Positions 55,591-64,000 of a stretch of DNA of 64,000 nucleotides are shown in pieces (the first letter of the stretch is position 1; every line of letters begins with the position of its first letter). The notes beneath the pieces were generated by a model that worked only from the letters and a program-made list of their open reading frames with translations, searched no databases and was not told the DNA's origin. The DNA comes from CAZPRW01 sp964577805 (GTDB taxonomy: Bacteria; Verrucomicrobiota; Verrucomicrobiia; Opitutales; JAIRKQ01), in the NCBI GenBank assembly GCA_964577805.1, contig CAZOAG010000002.1:62001-126000 (forward strand). Direction: 5' to 3'. A program made the translations under genes and the position numbers.

Positions 55591-56577
55591 ATGTTTGTAG
55601 ACGAAGTACACAATATTAAATTAAAAGCTGGTGATGGTGGTGATGGTTGTTTGAGCTTCCATCGTGCTAAATTTATTCCAAAAGGCGGCCCTAATGGTGG
55701 TGATGGTGGACGTGGTGGAGATGTGATATTGATAGGTGATGAAAATACTAATGATCTATCAGTTTATAGATTCAAGCCACATGCTCATGCTAAAAATGGG
55801 GAACATGGTATGGGCAGTCAAATGCATGGTAAAAATGGTGCAAATTGTTTGTTAAAGGTGCCAGTTGGTACTGTGGTGGTATCAGCTGAGTCCAAAGCAT
55901 TTGTTGCAGAAATCATATCACATGAACAACGTGTCGTCCTCCTAAATGGCGGAATCGGAGGTAAAGGGAATATTCATTTTAAATCATCTATTAACCAAGC
56001 ACCGAGGCAGACAACACCAGGAATGCCAGGTGAAAGTGGAACATTTGATTTTATTCTAAAAACAATAGCGGATATTGGGTTAGTAGGATATCCTAATGCT
56101 GGTAAATCTACATTGTTGGGAATGTTGACTAGCGCTAGTCCGCGAGTTGGTAATTATCCATTTACGACATTGCATGCAAATGTTGGTGTTATGCAGGAAG
56201 GTTCACGATCAATATTTATAGCAGATATTCCTGGTATTATTGATGGTGCACATGAAAATCGTGGTCTAGGAATACGGTTTTTAAAACATATTGAACGGTG
56301 TTCTTCGTTATTATTTTTAATCGATATGTCGGGGATAGATAATCGTTCGCCTATTGATGATTACAAACATTTGTTGGAAGAATTGGGACATTATGACAAA
56401 AGTTTGTTGAATAGACGACGCATTATTGTTGCAAATAAAATGGACATTGACGGTGCTAATGAAAACTTGGTACAGTTTAAAAAAGCCTATGGTGATGATG
56501 TTATTGAAATATCATGTGCTGATAAAGAAGGTTTTGATGTTCTAAAAAATGCAATTAAGCGTTCGATTATTGAATAA
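55591..56577 (+). CDS. obg: Obg/CgtA GTPase
   Basis: A ribosome-associated GTPase for large-subunit assembly and stress control. The 328-residue product has the glycine-rich Obg fold (AGDGGDGCLSFHRAKFIPKG, GGDGGRGGDVILIGD) over residues 1-158, then the GTPase domain with GYPNAGKSTLLGMLTSASP near 166, FTTLHANVG (switch I), ADIPGIIDGAHENRGLG (G3) near 211, NKMD near 285 and EISCADKEG near 308. No C-terminal OCT extension, as in many bacteria. It is followed after 40 bases by the SNF2 helicase. Confidence 0.95.
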   Translation: MFVDEVHNIKLKAGDGGDGCLSFHRAKFIPKGGPNGGDGGRGGDVILIGDENTNDLSVYRFKPHAHAKNGEHGMGSQMHGKNGANCLLKVPVGTVVVSAESKAFVAEIISHEQRVVLLNGGIGGKGNIHFKSSINQAPRQTTPGMPGESGTFDFILKTIADIGLVGYPNAGKSTLLGMLTSASPRVGNYPFTTLHANVGVMQEGSRSIFIADIPGIIDGAHENRGLGIRFLKHIERCSSLLFLIDMSGIDNRSPIDDYKHLLEELGHYDKSLLNRRRIIVANKMDIDGANENLVQFKKAYGDDVIEISCADKEGFDVLKNAIKRSIIE

Positions 56578-56617
56578 AATTTCGTAAGAAACGTTCTTAT
56601 CTTGCAAAATTTTGTGC

Positions 56618-59116
56618 ATGCATTTATCTTTTGCCACTGCCGAAATGTCGAAAGAATGTCCAGAGTGTAATTTTACCAATCAATCTATTGTTTCATGGAG
56701 GAAAAAATTAGAACATTTTGACATGTGTGAACATTTTGGCCGTCGACCATGTTCTATCGCTAAGGGTGTTTTTGCTACAAAAGCAATAAAAGAAGTAAAT
56801 CTACTGCCGGATGTTGCTAAGATTCATGCGTATTTTAATGGTGAGAAAATAGATTTCGAGATTATCATTCAAGATAATGGTCTTATAGAAACTTCTATTG
56901 ATAAACGGAAAATAACATCGCAAATCGTCACAATAGCAGCGTTGATGGAAATATTGATAATCATTAACTCTGCTCCAGAACAGCCTGCAGAAGAAGAACA
57001 GTCGATCCAAGCTTCTGTAGAAGAAAAAAATGATGATGACAAACTTGACGAGCCAGAAATTGTATCCAATACAAATGTATTACAAAATGGTGCTGTAAAA
57101 AAGAATGTTTTGGTAAAATTTTATATGTCTGGCAATGATGTTGTCATGCGGGCATATCTCGATAATAATGATAAAAAACCGATATTTATGCAGAGTAGCA
57201 GCTCTGTCACTGTTATTTCTGGAAATGCCAAAAAAATGGCATTATTACGGTTGTTATATTATGCAAAAAAGGCGAAGTTTGAATTTTGTTCATCTAATCG
57301 AGATTATCGATTAAAAAATTTACGGGATGCTACTGATTTGATGCGCCACAAAATCGACATATGGGACAAGTTTTTCTTTGTAACATTGTCGCCAGAAATG
57401 TTATTATTGAAACATGGTGTAATTTTTCCGGAAATTTGTGCCAAAGTAGAAGAAGTCGACGACTATAATATAAAAATTTCTTGGGAAATAAAGACCAAGT
57501 ATGGGCACATTCCAGAGTCATATATGCATGACTTATTACGTGCAAATGGACGTGCGATCTTCGTTGAAAATATCGGTGCCGTTGCATTGACTGTTGATCA
57601 AATCAGTGTTGTGCGTCATGTTTTTTGCAATAGTGCAGATGGATTATTGCGAAAATATATGTTGTATGTCCTATTGAATCAACATTGTGTGCGTGTTGAT
57701 GCATCAGGATGTCGTATTTCAAATTTTGAAGTAGGAACTTCTACATTCCCATTACCATCATTCTTAAAAAAATATCAACAAGAAGGTGTGTATTCCATGC
57801 AAGCAATATTGGATGCAGGATGTCATTGTTTGCTGGCAGATGAAATGGGATTAGGTAAAACATTACAAGTATTGTCATTGATTTGTTCACGTCATCACAC
57901 AACGAAAACATTAGTTGTATGTCCTGCCAGTGTTGTCTTTGTCTGGCAGCGAGAAATTGCAAAATTTTTTCCAGAAAAAACATCGCATATTGTTGATCGA
58001 TCATATGAATTTATTGACCTTCCAGATTTCTTATTATGCAGTTATGCTCAAGTACATAAATTGAATGCTAAATTGCGTGGTATTACATTTGATTATATTG
58101 TCATGGATGAGGCACAGTATGGCAAAAATCCACGGTCGAAAACAATGATGTCATGTTGTAATATTGATAGTAAACATCGTATTGCTATTACTGGTACCCC
58201 GATAGAAAATAACCTGACTGATATTTGGAGCATATTCAAGTTTCTTATGCCAGGATTTTTTTGTGGCTATAAACAATTCCAAGAAAATATACAATATCAA
58301 GATTTTAGAGATAGTTTTAAAAAACAAATTGCTACGTTTACTATTCGACGTACAAAACAATCAGTTGCTCTGGAATTGCCGAAAAGAAATGAATTAGATC
58401 TATTATGTCAAATGACAGATGGCCAACGGCATGCATATGATGCAATTCGGAAAAATTTGCGGACAAAGTTGAATAGTGCGGTTGTGCCAAATGCACGCAA
58501 TCGTATGAATATTTTAACAGCGATCATGCGCCTGAGACAGGCAGCTTGTGCACAATTTATATTGCCAGAAGATTTACGGCATGATAATTCTCGTGCATCA
58601 TATAAGGTCGATGCAGTGATGTTGAAATTGGCAAATATTGCTGCTGGTGGGAAGAAGGCGATTATTTTTAGTCAGTTTCTTGATTTATTGCGTGATGTAT
58701 CAGGAAGAATACAAGATGCACTTCCAGAAGTTTCTGTTCATATATTGACTGGGTCAACCAATAATAGGCAGGAAGTAGTAGAAAAGTTCCAATTGCATAA
58801 GGGCAGTGCAGTTATGTTGATCAGTTTAAAAGCTGGTGGTGTTGGTATTACATTACATTCTGCAGAATATGTATTTTTGATGGAGCCATGGTGGAACCCT
58901 GCTGTTGAAGAACAGGCGATTGCTCGCATTCATCGTATTGGACAAAAGAATGTTACAACGATCTATCGCATGATTACAGAACATTCTATAGAAGAACGCA
59001 TGCGGCATATTCAAGTGACAAAAACCGCATTGTTTAACGAGTTTATTAAGACAGGGGTTGATAATATTGCACTGACAAATTTTTATTTAAAAAATTTAGA
59101 ACATTTACTAGAGTGA
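56618..59116 (+). CDS. SNF2-family DNA translocase
   Basis: About 832 residues from the ATG at 56618; an ATG at 56645 (MSKECPECNFTNQ) is an alternative. The N-terminal 390 residues hold a cysteine pair (CPECNFTN) and a poorly conserved SWIM/bacSNF2-like part. The motor begins near residue 395: YQQEGVYSMQAI, Walker A LLADEMGLGKTLQVLSLIC near 410, VMDEAQYGKN (DEAQ instead of DEAH) near 498, ITGTPIENNLTDIWSIF near 525. The second RecA lobe has KAIIFSQFLDLLRDV, ISLKAGGVGITLHSAEYVF and the closing AIARIHRIGQKN. Bacterial members remodel protein-DNA or RNA polymerase complexes. Followed by a DUF721 gene after seven bases. Confidence 0.9.
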   Translation: MHLSFATAEMSKECPECNFTNQSIVSWRKKLEHFDMCEHFGRRPCSIAKGVFATKAIKEVNLLPDVAKIHAYFNGEKIDFEIIIQDNGLIETSIDKRKITSQIVTIAALMEILIIINSAPEQPAEEEQSIQASVEEKNDDDKLDEPEIVSNTNVLQNGAVKKNVLVKFYMSGNDVVMRAYLDNNDKKPIFMQSSSSVTVISGNAKKMALLRLLYYAKKAKFEFCSSNRDYRLKNLRDATDLMRHKIDIWDKFFFVTLSPEMLLLKHGVIFPEICAKVEEVDDYNIKISWEIKTKYGHIPESYMHDLLRANGRAIFVENIGAVALTVDQISVVRHVFCNSADGLLRKYMLYVLLNQHCVRVDASGCRISNFEVGTSTFPLPSFLKKYQQEGVYSMQAILDAGCHCLLADEMGLGKTLQVLSLICSRHHTTKTLVVCPASVVFVWQREIAKFFPEKTSHIVDRSYEFIDLPDFLLCSYAQVHKLNAKLRGITFDYIVMDEAQYGKNPRSKTMMSCCNIDSKHRIAITGTPIENNLTDIWSIFKFLMPGFFCGYKQFQENIQYQDFRDSFKKQIATFTIRRTKQSVALELPKRNELDLLCQMTDGQRHAYDAIRKNLRTKLNSAVVPNARNRMNILTAIMRLRQAACAQFILPEDLRHDNSRASYKVDAVMLKLANIAAGGKKAIIFSQFLDLLRDVSGRIQDALPEVSVHILTGSTNNRQEVVEKFQLHKGSAVMLISLKAGGVGITLHSAEYVFLMEPWWNPAVEEQAIARIHRIGQKNVTTIYRMITEHSIEERMRHIQVTKTALFNEFIKTGVDNIALTNFYLKNLEHLLE

Positions 59117-59123
59117 TCTTCTA

Positions 59124-59504
59124 GTGGCAAAAAGAAGATTTAGTCGTCGTATACGAAATTTAATCGCTGTATTCCGTGGGTTACCTATTGACACATCACG
59201 TTCATTTTTAAAACGTGCACGGCCAGTTGGTGATACAGTGACAGCATTGATGAAAAAAATAAATGTTACTGCTGTCCGGCCAGAACATTCTTTGCAAGAA
59301 CATTGGGAAATGATAATAGGTAGTTATTTATCGCGTCGTTGTCATCCTGTAAAAATTACTAATGATGATGTTTTAATAATTCATAGTGCTAATGCAGTTG
59401 TTCGTTCAGAGTTGCATATGCAAAAGGAAAAGATTTTGGAACGAGTACATTCATTACCACGGTGTGCGAAAATTTCTGACATCCGTTTTATTGCTAATCA
59501 ATAG
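59124..59504 (+). CDS. DUF721 (DciA-like) protein
   Basis: A 126-residue basic protein with a GTG start seven bases after the helicase gene. The core EHWEMIIGSYLSRRCHPVKI followed by DVLIIHSANAVVRSELHMQK is DUF721, the family of DciA, which loads the replicative helicase DnaB in bacteria lacking DnaC. The N-terminal 50 residues are basic (AKRRFSRRIRNL). Whether it is the true helicase loader is not proven. Confidence 0.78.
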   Translation: MAKRRFSRRIRNLIAVFRGLPIDTSRSFLKRARPVGDTVTALMKKINVTAVRPEHSLQEHWEMIIGSYLSRRCHPVKITNDDVLIIHSANAVVRSELHMQKEKILERVHSLPRCAKISDIRFIANQ

Positions 59505-59526
59505 AAAATGTTTCTAATTTAATATT

Positions 59527-60153
59527 ATGTTGGTGCATCCCGTTTATCGTATTGTTGTTTTTTGTGCAAAGATGATGTTTCGTGAATTATTTGATGGCGA
59601 CATATATGGCGATGAAAATATTCCAGCAAAGGGAGCATGTTTATTAGCATGTAATCATTTGAGCTATTTTGACCCACCTTTTATTGGTAGTGCAGTGCAT
59701 AATCGAGAAGTGTTTTCAATCGCCCGTAGTTCATTGTTCAAAACACCATTTCGGAACTGGTTATTTCGTAATATGAATTGTATACCATTAGACCGTGCAA
59801 GTGGAGATATTGGTGCGATCAAGATGGCAATAAAGTTATTAAAAGATGGAAAATGTGTCATGATATATCCTGAGGGCACGCGGTCAGATGACGGTACTCC
59901 AAATGATCCGCAGGCTGGCGTAGGAATGTTGGCATATAAGACAGGAGTTCCTGTTATTCCGTGTAAAATTTCTGGTACATATGAAATTATGCCAAAGGGC
60001 AGTAAATTTTTCGATTGGTCACAAAAAGCAACGATCGTTTTTGGGAAACCATTGACGGCATTAGATTTCAAAGAATATGAAAGTTCGCGTGATAAATATC
60101 AATTGATAGCATCAAGAATAATGAATGAAATTCATAGTCTGAAGTGTTCATGA
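59527..60153 (+). CDS. plsC: 1-acyl-sn-glycerol-3-phosphate acyltransferase
   Basis: Acylates lysophosphatidic acid to phosphatidic acid at the inner membrane. The 208-residue product contains NHLSYFDPPFIG near residue 42 (the catalytic HX4D box), FSIARSSLFKTPFRNWLF near 69, and MIYPEGTRSDDG near 118 (the EGTR acyl-acceptor box), then GVPVIPCKISGT. One hydrophobic segment at the N-terminus. It follows DUF721 after 22 bases, probably one operon. It takes the product of the glycerol-3-phosphate pathway that starts with gpsA (35043). Confidence 0.93.
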   Translation: MLVHPVYRIVVFCAKMMFRELFDGDIYGDENIPAKGACLLACNHLSYFDPPFIGSAVHNREVFSIARSSLFKTPFRNWLFRNMNCIPLDRASGDIGAIKMAIKLLKDGKCVMIYPEGTRSDDGTPNDPQAGVGMLAYKTGVPVIPCKISGTYEIMPKGSKFFDWSQKATIVFGKPLTALDFKEYESSRDKYQLIASRIMNEIHSLKCS

Positions 60154-60350
60154 TTTAATTGCGAAAATTATACTAAGAAAAAATAGTGCGATATTGTGAT
60201 CTCATGCGGGATTTTCGTGAACGAGTGCGTGACTTTTAATTTCTAGAGTGTTTGTACACTGCGTGTTTGGATATTTAGGATTGTTTGTGTGGTATTGCGC
60301 GGCCATTGTTGTGATTGCTTTTAATACATGAGATCTGAATAAAACAAATG

Positions 60351-60370
60351 GCCCAACATGTTCGTTGGGC
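60351..60370 (-). terminator. hairpin after nifJ
   Basis: GCCCAAC / GTTGGGC perfect 7-bp stem, 45 bases past the nifJ stop; on the minus strand followed by CATTTGTTTTATTC, on plus by TATTTTCG, so it may serve both converging units. Confidence 0.7.
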
Positions 60371-60414
60371 TATTTTCGATCATCAAACAATAAATTATCA
60401 GATAATAATATTTT

Positions 60415-63400
60415 TTATTTATTATATGATTCTGCCAATATTTGATAATAAGCATATCGTGATGCAATATTACTTTCTGCTTGTTTCATCAATTCTTCTG
60501 CACGCGCAGGATCTTTGGTCATTATTGCATTAAATCTGTTCTCGGCACGCATATATTCTATCAATGGCAATGTTGGTGCTTTTGAATCTAATGAGAATGC
60601 TGGTTTATCAGTCCCTATTTCCCTTGGATCATAACGGAATAATGTCCAATATCCACTATCGATCGCTTTCTTTTGTTGTGATAATCCATCTCGCAGATTA
60701 TATCCATGTGCGATACACGGACAATAAGCTATTATTAAAGATGGCCCATTATATGATTCTGCCTCTTTGAATGCTTGATATGTATGAGTGTCTTTTCCGC
60801 CGAGTGATACTTGTGCAACGTATACATTGCCATATGTCATTGCTAACATTCCAAGATTCTTTTTCTGGGAAGATTTTCCTGCTGCTGCAAATTTCGCTAT
60901 TGCACCGATGGGGGTAGCTTTCGATTGCTGTCCTCCGGTATTAGAATATACTTCAGTGTCCAATACCAATATATTGATATTTTTTCCACTGGCAATGACA
61001 TGGTCAAGACCACCATATCCTATATCATATGCCCAACCATCACCACCAATTATCCAAATCGACCGTTCTACTAGGACATCGGACAATTGTTGTAGAACAC
61101 GTGCTTCAGTACGGTCTATTGTTGATAATATTTTATTCAATTCATCAATGCGTTGTCGTTGGTTCGCAATAAGAGTATCATCTGATTGTTCAGCAGATAA
61201 AATATCATCAACTAACTGTTCCCCGATGTCATTACGCAATAGAGTTAATAAATGTTGGCATGTCGCTCTTTTATGGTCTGTTGCTAATCGCATGCCTAGT
61301 CCAAATTCTGCATTGTCTTCAAATAAAGAATTTGCCCATGCTGGTCCACGACCATCTTGATTTACACAATATGGTGTAGTTGGTAAATTCCCTCCATAGA
61401 TCGACGAACATCCAGTAGCATTTGCTATGATTAATCGATCACCAAATAATTGTGTTAACAGTTTAATGTACGGTGTTTCTCCACATCCAGCGCATGCGCC
61501 AGAATATTCGAATAATGGTTGTTTAAATTGTGATGATTTTAGATCATTTCCTAATGTTGTTGTTTCTGGGTTAGGTAGCGACAGAAAATAATCATAATTC
61601 TTTTTTTCACATTCAACAACATCTTCGTGTGGTGTAAGATTAATCGCTTTTTTTGTGGCATCTGTTTTATCCCGAGCAGGACATGCTTCTACACATATGC
61701 CACATCCCGTACAATCTTCAGGGGAACATTGTATGGTAAATGAACAGTTTGGATGATCCTTTGACCTGAAATCTTTTGATTTAAATCCATCAGGTGCATT
61801 TTTTAATAACTCACTGTCATAGAACTTTGATCGAATGGCAGCATGTGGGCATACACTAACACATTTATTACATTGAATACAAATTTCTGGGTCCCATACA
61901 GGGATTTCTTGTGCGATATTACGTTTTTCCCATTGCGATGTTGCTGATGGCCATGTTCCATCCTCTGGGAATGCACTAACTGGCAATGTATCACCTTTAT
62001 CTGATATTATTTTAGCAGTTACATTTTTTACAAATTCTGGCGCGTTGTCAGATACTGCAGCTGGCCGCATATGACCGTTCAATGGACCACTTGTATCAAC
62101 TTTATGCAAATGTTCTAATGTGGTATCGACAGCAATGAAGTTCTTTTGAACAACAGCATCTCCCTTTTTGCTATATGTTTTTTTGATCGCTTGTTTGATC
62201 TTTTCGATTGCTTCTTCTCGTGGCAAAATACCAGATATTGCAAAGAAACATGTTTGCATGATGGTATTTATTCTGCCGCCCATACCAGCACGCCGTGCGA
62301 CATCATAAGCGTCAATGCTATACAGTTTTATTTTTAATCGTTGAATATCAGATTGAATATCCTGTGGTAAATGCTGCCATACTTCATCATGAGAATATGG
62401 TGCGTTCAAAAGGAGGACAGAATTTTCCTTAGAAAATTTTGTTATGTCATACTTGTTCAAGAAGGAATATTGATGACATGCTACAAAATCTGCTTGATCG
62501 ACCAAATATGGTGCATCAATTCGTTGTTTTCCAAATCGTAAGTGCGATACTGTCATTGCACCTGATTTTTTGGAATCATAAACAAAATATGCTTGTACAT
62601 AATTGTCTGTTTCATTGCCAATGATTTTAATAGTATTTTTATTGGCACCTACTGTTCCATCGGCACCTAGTCCAAAAAACACTGCTTCGAACATATCATT
62701 TGACTGCAACTTGAAACTATTATCAATAGATAATGATGTATTCGTGATATCATCATCAATTCCTACAGTAAAATGTTTTTTCGGGGATGGTTTTTTTAGT
62801 TCATCAAAAATCGATTTTACCATTGCCGGGGAGAACTCTTTTGACCCTAGTCCATAACGCCCACCAATAATATTAATATTTTTACGAGACGACTGTTCTA
62901 ATGCTGATACTATATCTTCAAAAAGAGGTTCTCCAACAGATCCAGATTCCTTTGTCCTGTCAATTACAGCGATTGCTTGTACAGATTCTGGCAGGATCTT
63001 TATGAAATGTTTTACCGAGAATGGACGATATAATCTTACTTTTACCAGTCCAACATTTTCACCATTAATATTTAGATGATTTACAACATGTTCTATAGTA
63101 GAACAAGAAGATCCCATAGCAATGATTACACGATCAGGATGTTCCGATCCGACATATTCAAACGGTTTATAATGTCGTCCTGTCAAATCTCCCAAAAGAT
63201 CCATATATCGTTCAACAATATCGGCTGCATTGTTGTAATAAACATTGCTACGTTCGCGTCCTTGGAAATATACATCAGGGTTCTGTGCTGTTCCGCGAAT
63301 AAATGGGTTGTCTGGTGATAATGATCGTTTACGATATTCTGATATTAAATCCTGTCGTATTATTTTATTTAAAATTTCATCAGAAATATGTGTATATGTA

Positions 63401-63945
63401 TTTATTTCATGCGATGTTCTAAAACCATCAAAAAAATGCATAAACGGCAATCGGCATTCTAATGTGGCTGCATGTGCTATACATGCCATATCATGTGCTT
63501 CTTGTACAGTATTAGATGCTAGCATAGCGAACCCTGTCTGCCGACATGCCATGACATCAGAATGATCTCCAAAAATCGACAACCCATGTGTTGCTATACT
63601 ACGGGCAGTAACATGCATGACGAACGATGTTAATTCTCCCGCGATTTTGTACATATTAGGGATCATCAATAATAATCCTTGTGATGCTGTGAATGTTGTC
63701 GTTAATGCACCTGTCATCAATGATCCGTGTATCGCACCAGCAGCTCCACCCTCTGATTGCATTTCCATGATCGATGGTGTTGTTCCGAAAATATTTTTTC
63801 TGCCATTTGTTGCCCACTCATCACAATGTTCTGCCATTGCAGATGAAGGAGTGATTGGGTAGATTGCAATTACTTCATTTAGGCGATATGCAATATCAGC
63901 TGTTGCTTCATTTGCATCACTAATACAAAATTCATCGTTCTTCAT
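60415..63945 (-). CDS. nifJ: pyruvate:ferredoxin (flavodoxin) oxidoreductase
   Basis: Oxidises pyruvate to acetyl-CoA and CO2 with ferredoxin or flavodoxin as acceptor, an oxygen-sensitive route of anaerobes. The single 1176-residue chain has all domains: pyrimidine-binding domain at the start (YPITPSSAMAEHCDEWATNG near 30), domain II, gamma domain near 410-620, two 4Fe-4S motifs (CIQCNKCVSVCPHAAIR near 693 and CTGCGICVEACPARD near 744), and a third cluster site starting SGACAGCGETPY near 825. The thiamine diphosphate domain has GGDGWAYDIGYGGLDH near 972 and LDTEVYSNTGGQQSKATPIG near 998. Full length and intact. Neighbouring electron acceptors are not seen. Confidence 0.96.
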   Translation of the reverse strand: MKNDEFCISDANEATADIAYRLNEVIAIYPITPSSAMAEHCDEWATNGRKNIFGTTPSIMEMQSEGGAAGAIHGSLMTGALTTTFTASQGLLLMIPNMYKIAGELTSFVMHVTARSIATHGLSIFGDHSDVMACRQTGFAMLASNTVQEAHDMACIAHAATLECRLPFMHFFDGFRTSHEINTYTHISDEILNKIIRQDLISEYRKRSLSPDNPFIRGTAQNPDVYFQGRERSNVYYNNAADIVERYMDLLGDLTGRHYKPFEYVGSEHPDRVIIAMGSSCSTIEHVVNHLNINGENVGLVKVRLYRPFSVKHFIKILPESVQAIAVIDRTKESGSVGEPLFEDIVSALEQSSRKNINIIGGRYGLGSKEFSPAMVKSIFDELKKPSPKKHFTVGIDDDITNTSLSIDNSFKLQSNDMFEAVFFGLGADGTVGANKNTIKIIGNETDNYVQAYFVYDSKKSGAMTVSHLRFGKQRIDAPYLVDQADFVACHQYSFLNKYDITKFSKENSVLLLNAPYSHDEVWQHLPQDIQSDIQRLKIKLYSIDAYDVARRAGMGGRINTIMQTCFFAISGILPREEAIEKIKQAIKKTYSKKGDAVVQKNFIAVDTTLEHLHKVDTSGPLNGHMRPAAVSDNAPEFVKNVTAKIISDKGDTLPVSAFPEDGTWPSATSQWEKRNIAQEIPVWDPEICIQCNKCVSVCPHAAIRSKFYDSELLKNAPDGFKSKDFRSKDHPNCSFTIQCSPEDCTGCGICVEACPARDKTDATKKAINLTPHEDVVECEKKNYDYFLSLPNPETTTLGNDLKSSQFKQPLFEYSGACAGCGETPYIKLLTQLFGDRLIIANATGCSSIYGGNLPTTPYCVNQDGRGPAWANSLFEDNAEFGLGMRLATDHKRATCQHLLTLLRNDIGEQLVDDILSAEQSDDTLIANQRQRIDELNKILSTIDRTEARVLQQLSDVLVERSIWIIGGDGWAYDIGYGGLDHVIASGKNINILVLDTEVYSNTGGQQSKATPIGAIAKFAAAGKSSQKKNLGMLAMTYGNVYVAQVSLGGKDTHTYQAFKEAESYNGPSLIIAYCPCIAHGYNLRDGLSQQKKAIDSGYWTLFRYDPREIGTDKPAFSLDSKAPTLPLIEYMRAENRFNAIMTKDPARAEELMKQAESNIASRYAYYQILAESYNK

Positions 63946-64000
63946 AAATCCCGCTATCTACACTGATGATTTATGCCATCTTTTGCAAGGGATATTTTTC

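Overview
The window is an AT-rich bacterial chromosome segment with no rRNA. Its gene content suggests a host-associated, probably fermentative Gram-negative bacterium of the PVC group, most likely Verrucomicrobiota near Opitutales/Puniceicoccales. This is inference from protein style: an AP2-like DNA-binding protein, S26 signal peptidase with a long insert, DUF721 protein, RF2 type and an AccD without a zinc ribbon. The Gram-negative envelope is supported by a heptosyltransferase, two beta-barrel proteins, and MurE/DapF for meso-diaminopimelate peptidoglycan. A full-length pyruvate:ferredoxin oxidoreductase (nifJ) points to anaerobic pyruvate metabolism. Long gene-poor spacers, decayed reading frames and a twice-frameshifted glycosyltransferase suggest genome erosion of the kind seen in symbionts or intracellular bacteria.

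Layout. 1-14 kb: a truncated CesT-like chaperone, decayed DNA with a hexanucleotide repeat, pgi, two tandem outer-membrane barrels, a lysine/glutamate-rich small protein, moxR, HU, yraN, tRNA-Gly, dapF, an orphan transhydrogenase subunit, a type III needle-like gene and a two-helix membrane protein beside tRNA-Lys. 14-23 kb: a KefB-like antiporter, tRNA-Leu, bioY, tRNA-Ser, a second CesT-like chaperone with an overlapping partner gene, a DUF2062 protein, a locus with 7-bp repeats, and the rsmA-rsmG-MBL operon. 23-45 kb: tRNA-Ala, a putative secreted zinc metalloprotease, pheT-gatC-gatA, comEC, AP2-like/yggU/lepB, rodZ-gpsA-heptosyltransferase, a 917-residue coiled-coil membrane protein, a metalloprotease paralogue flanked by a partial argS copy, and argS-prfB. 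45-64 kb: wecB with a broken glycosyltransferase, tmRNA, sufU, two mosaic family-2 glycosyltransferases flanking comF-accD-murE, obg, a SNF2 helicase, DUF721, plsC and nifJ.

The main thread is a dispersed secretion and effector complement. A needle-like protein and two CesT-type chaperones lie among candidate effectors: two paralogous HExxH proteases, a coiled-coil protein with membrane hairpins at both ends, and small low-complexity proteins. Two unrelated paralogue pairs (proteases and glycosyltransferases) each carry an internal block that is almost identical at DNA level inside otherwise diverged genes, which suggests ongoing gene conversion. One locus carries stacked 7-bp repeats placed so that a change in copy number would switch reading frame. 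Together these look like a host-interaction repertoire that is diversified by recombination and slippage.
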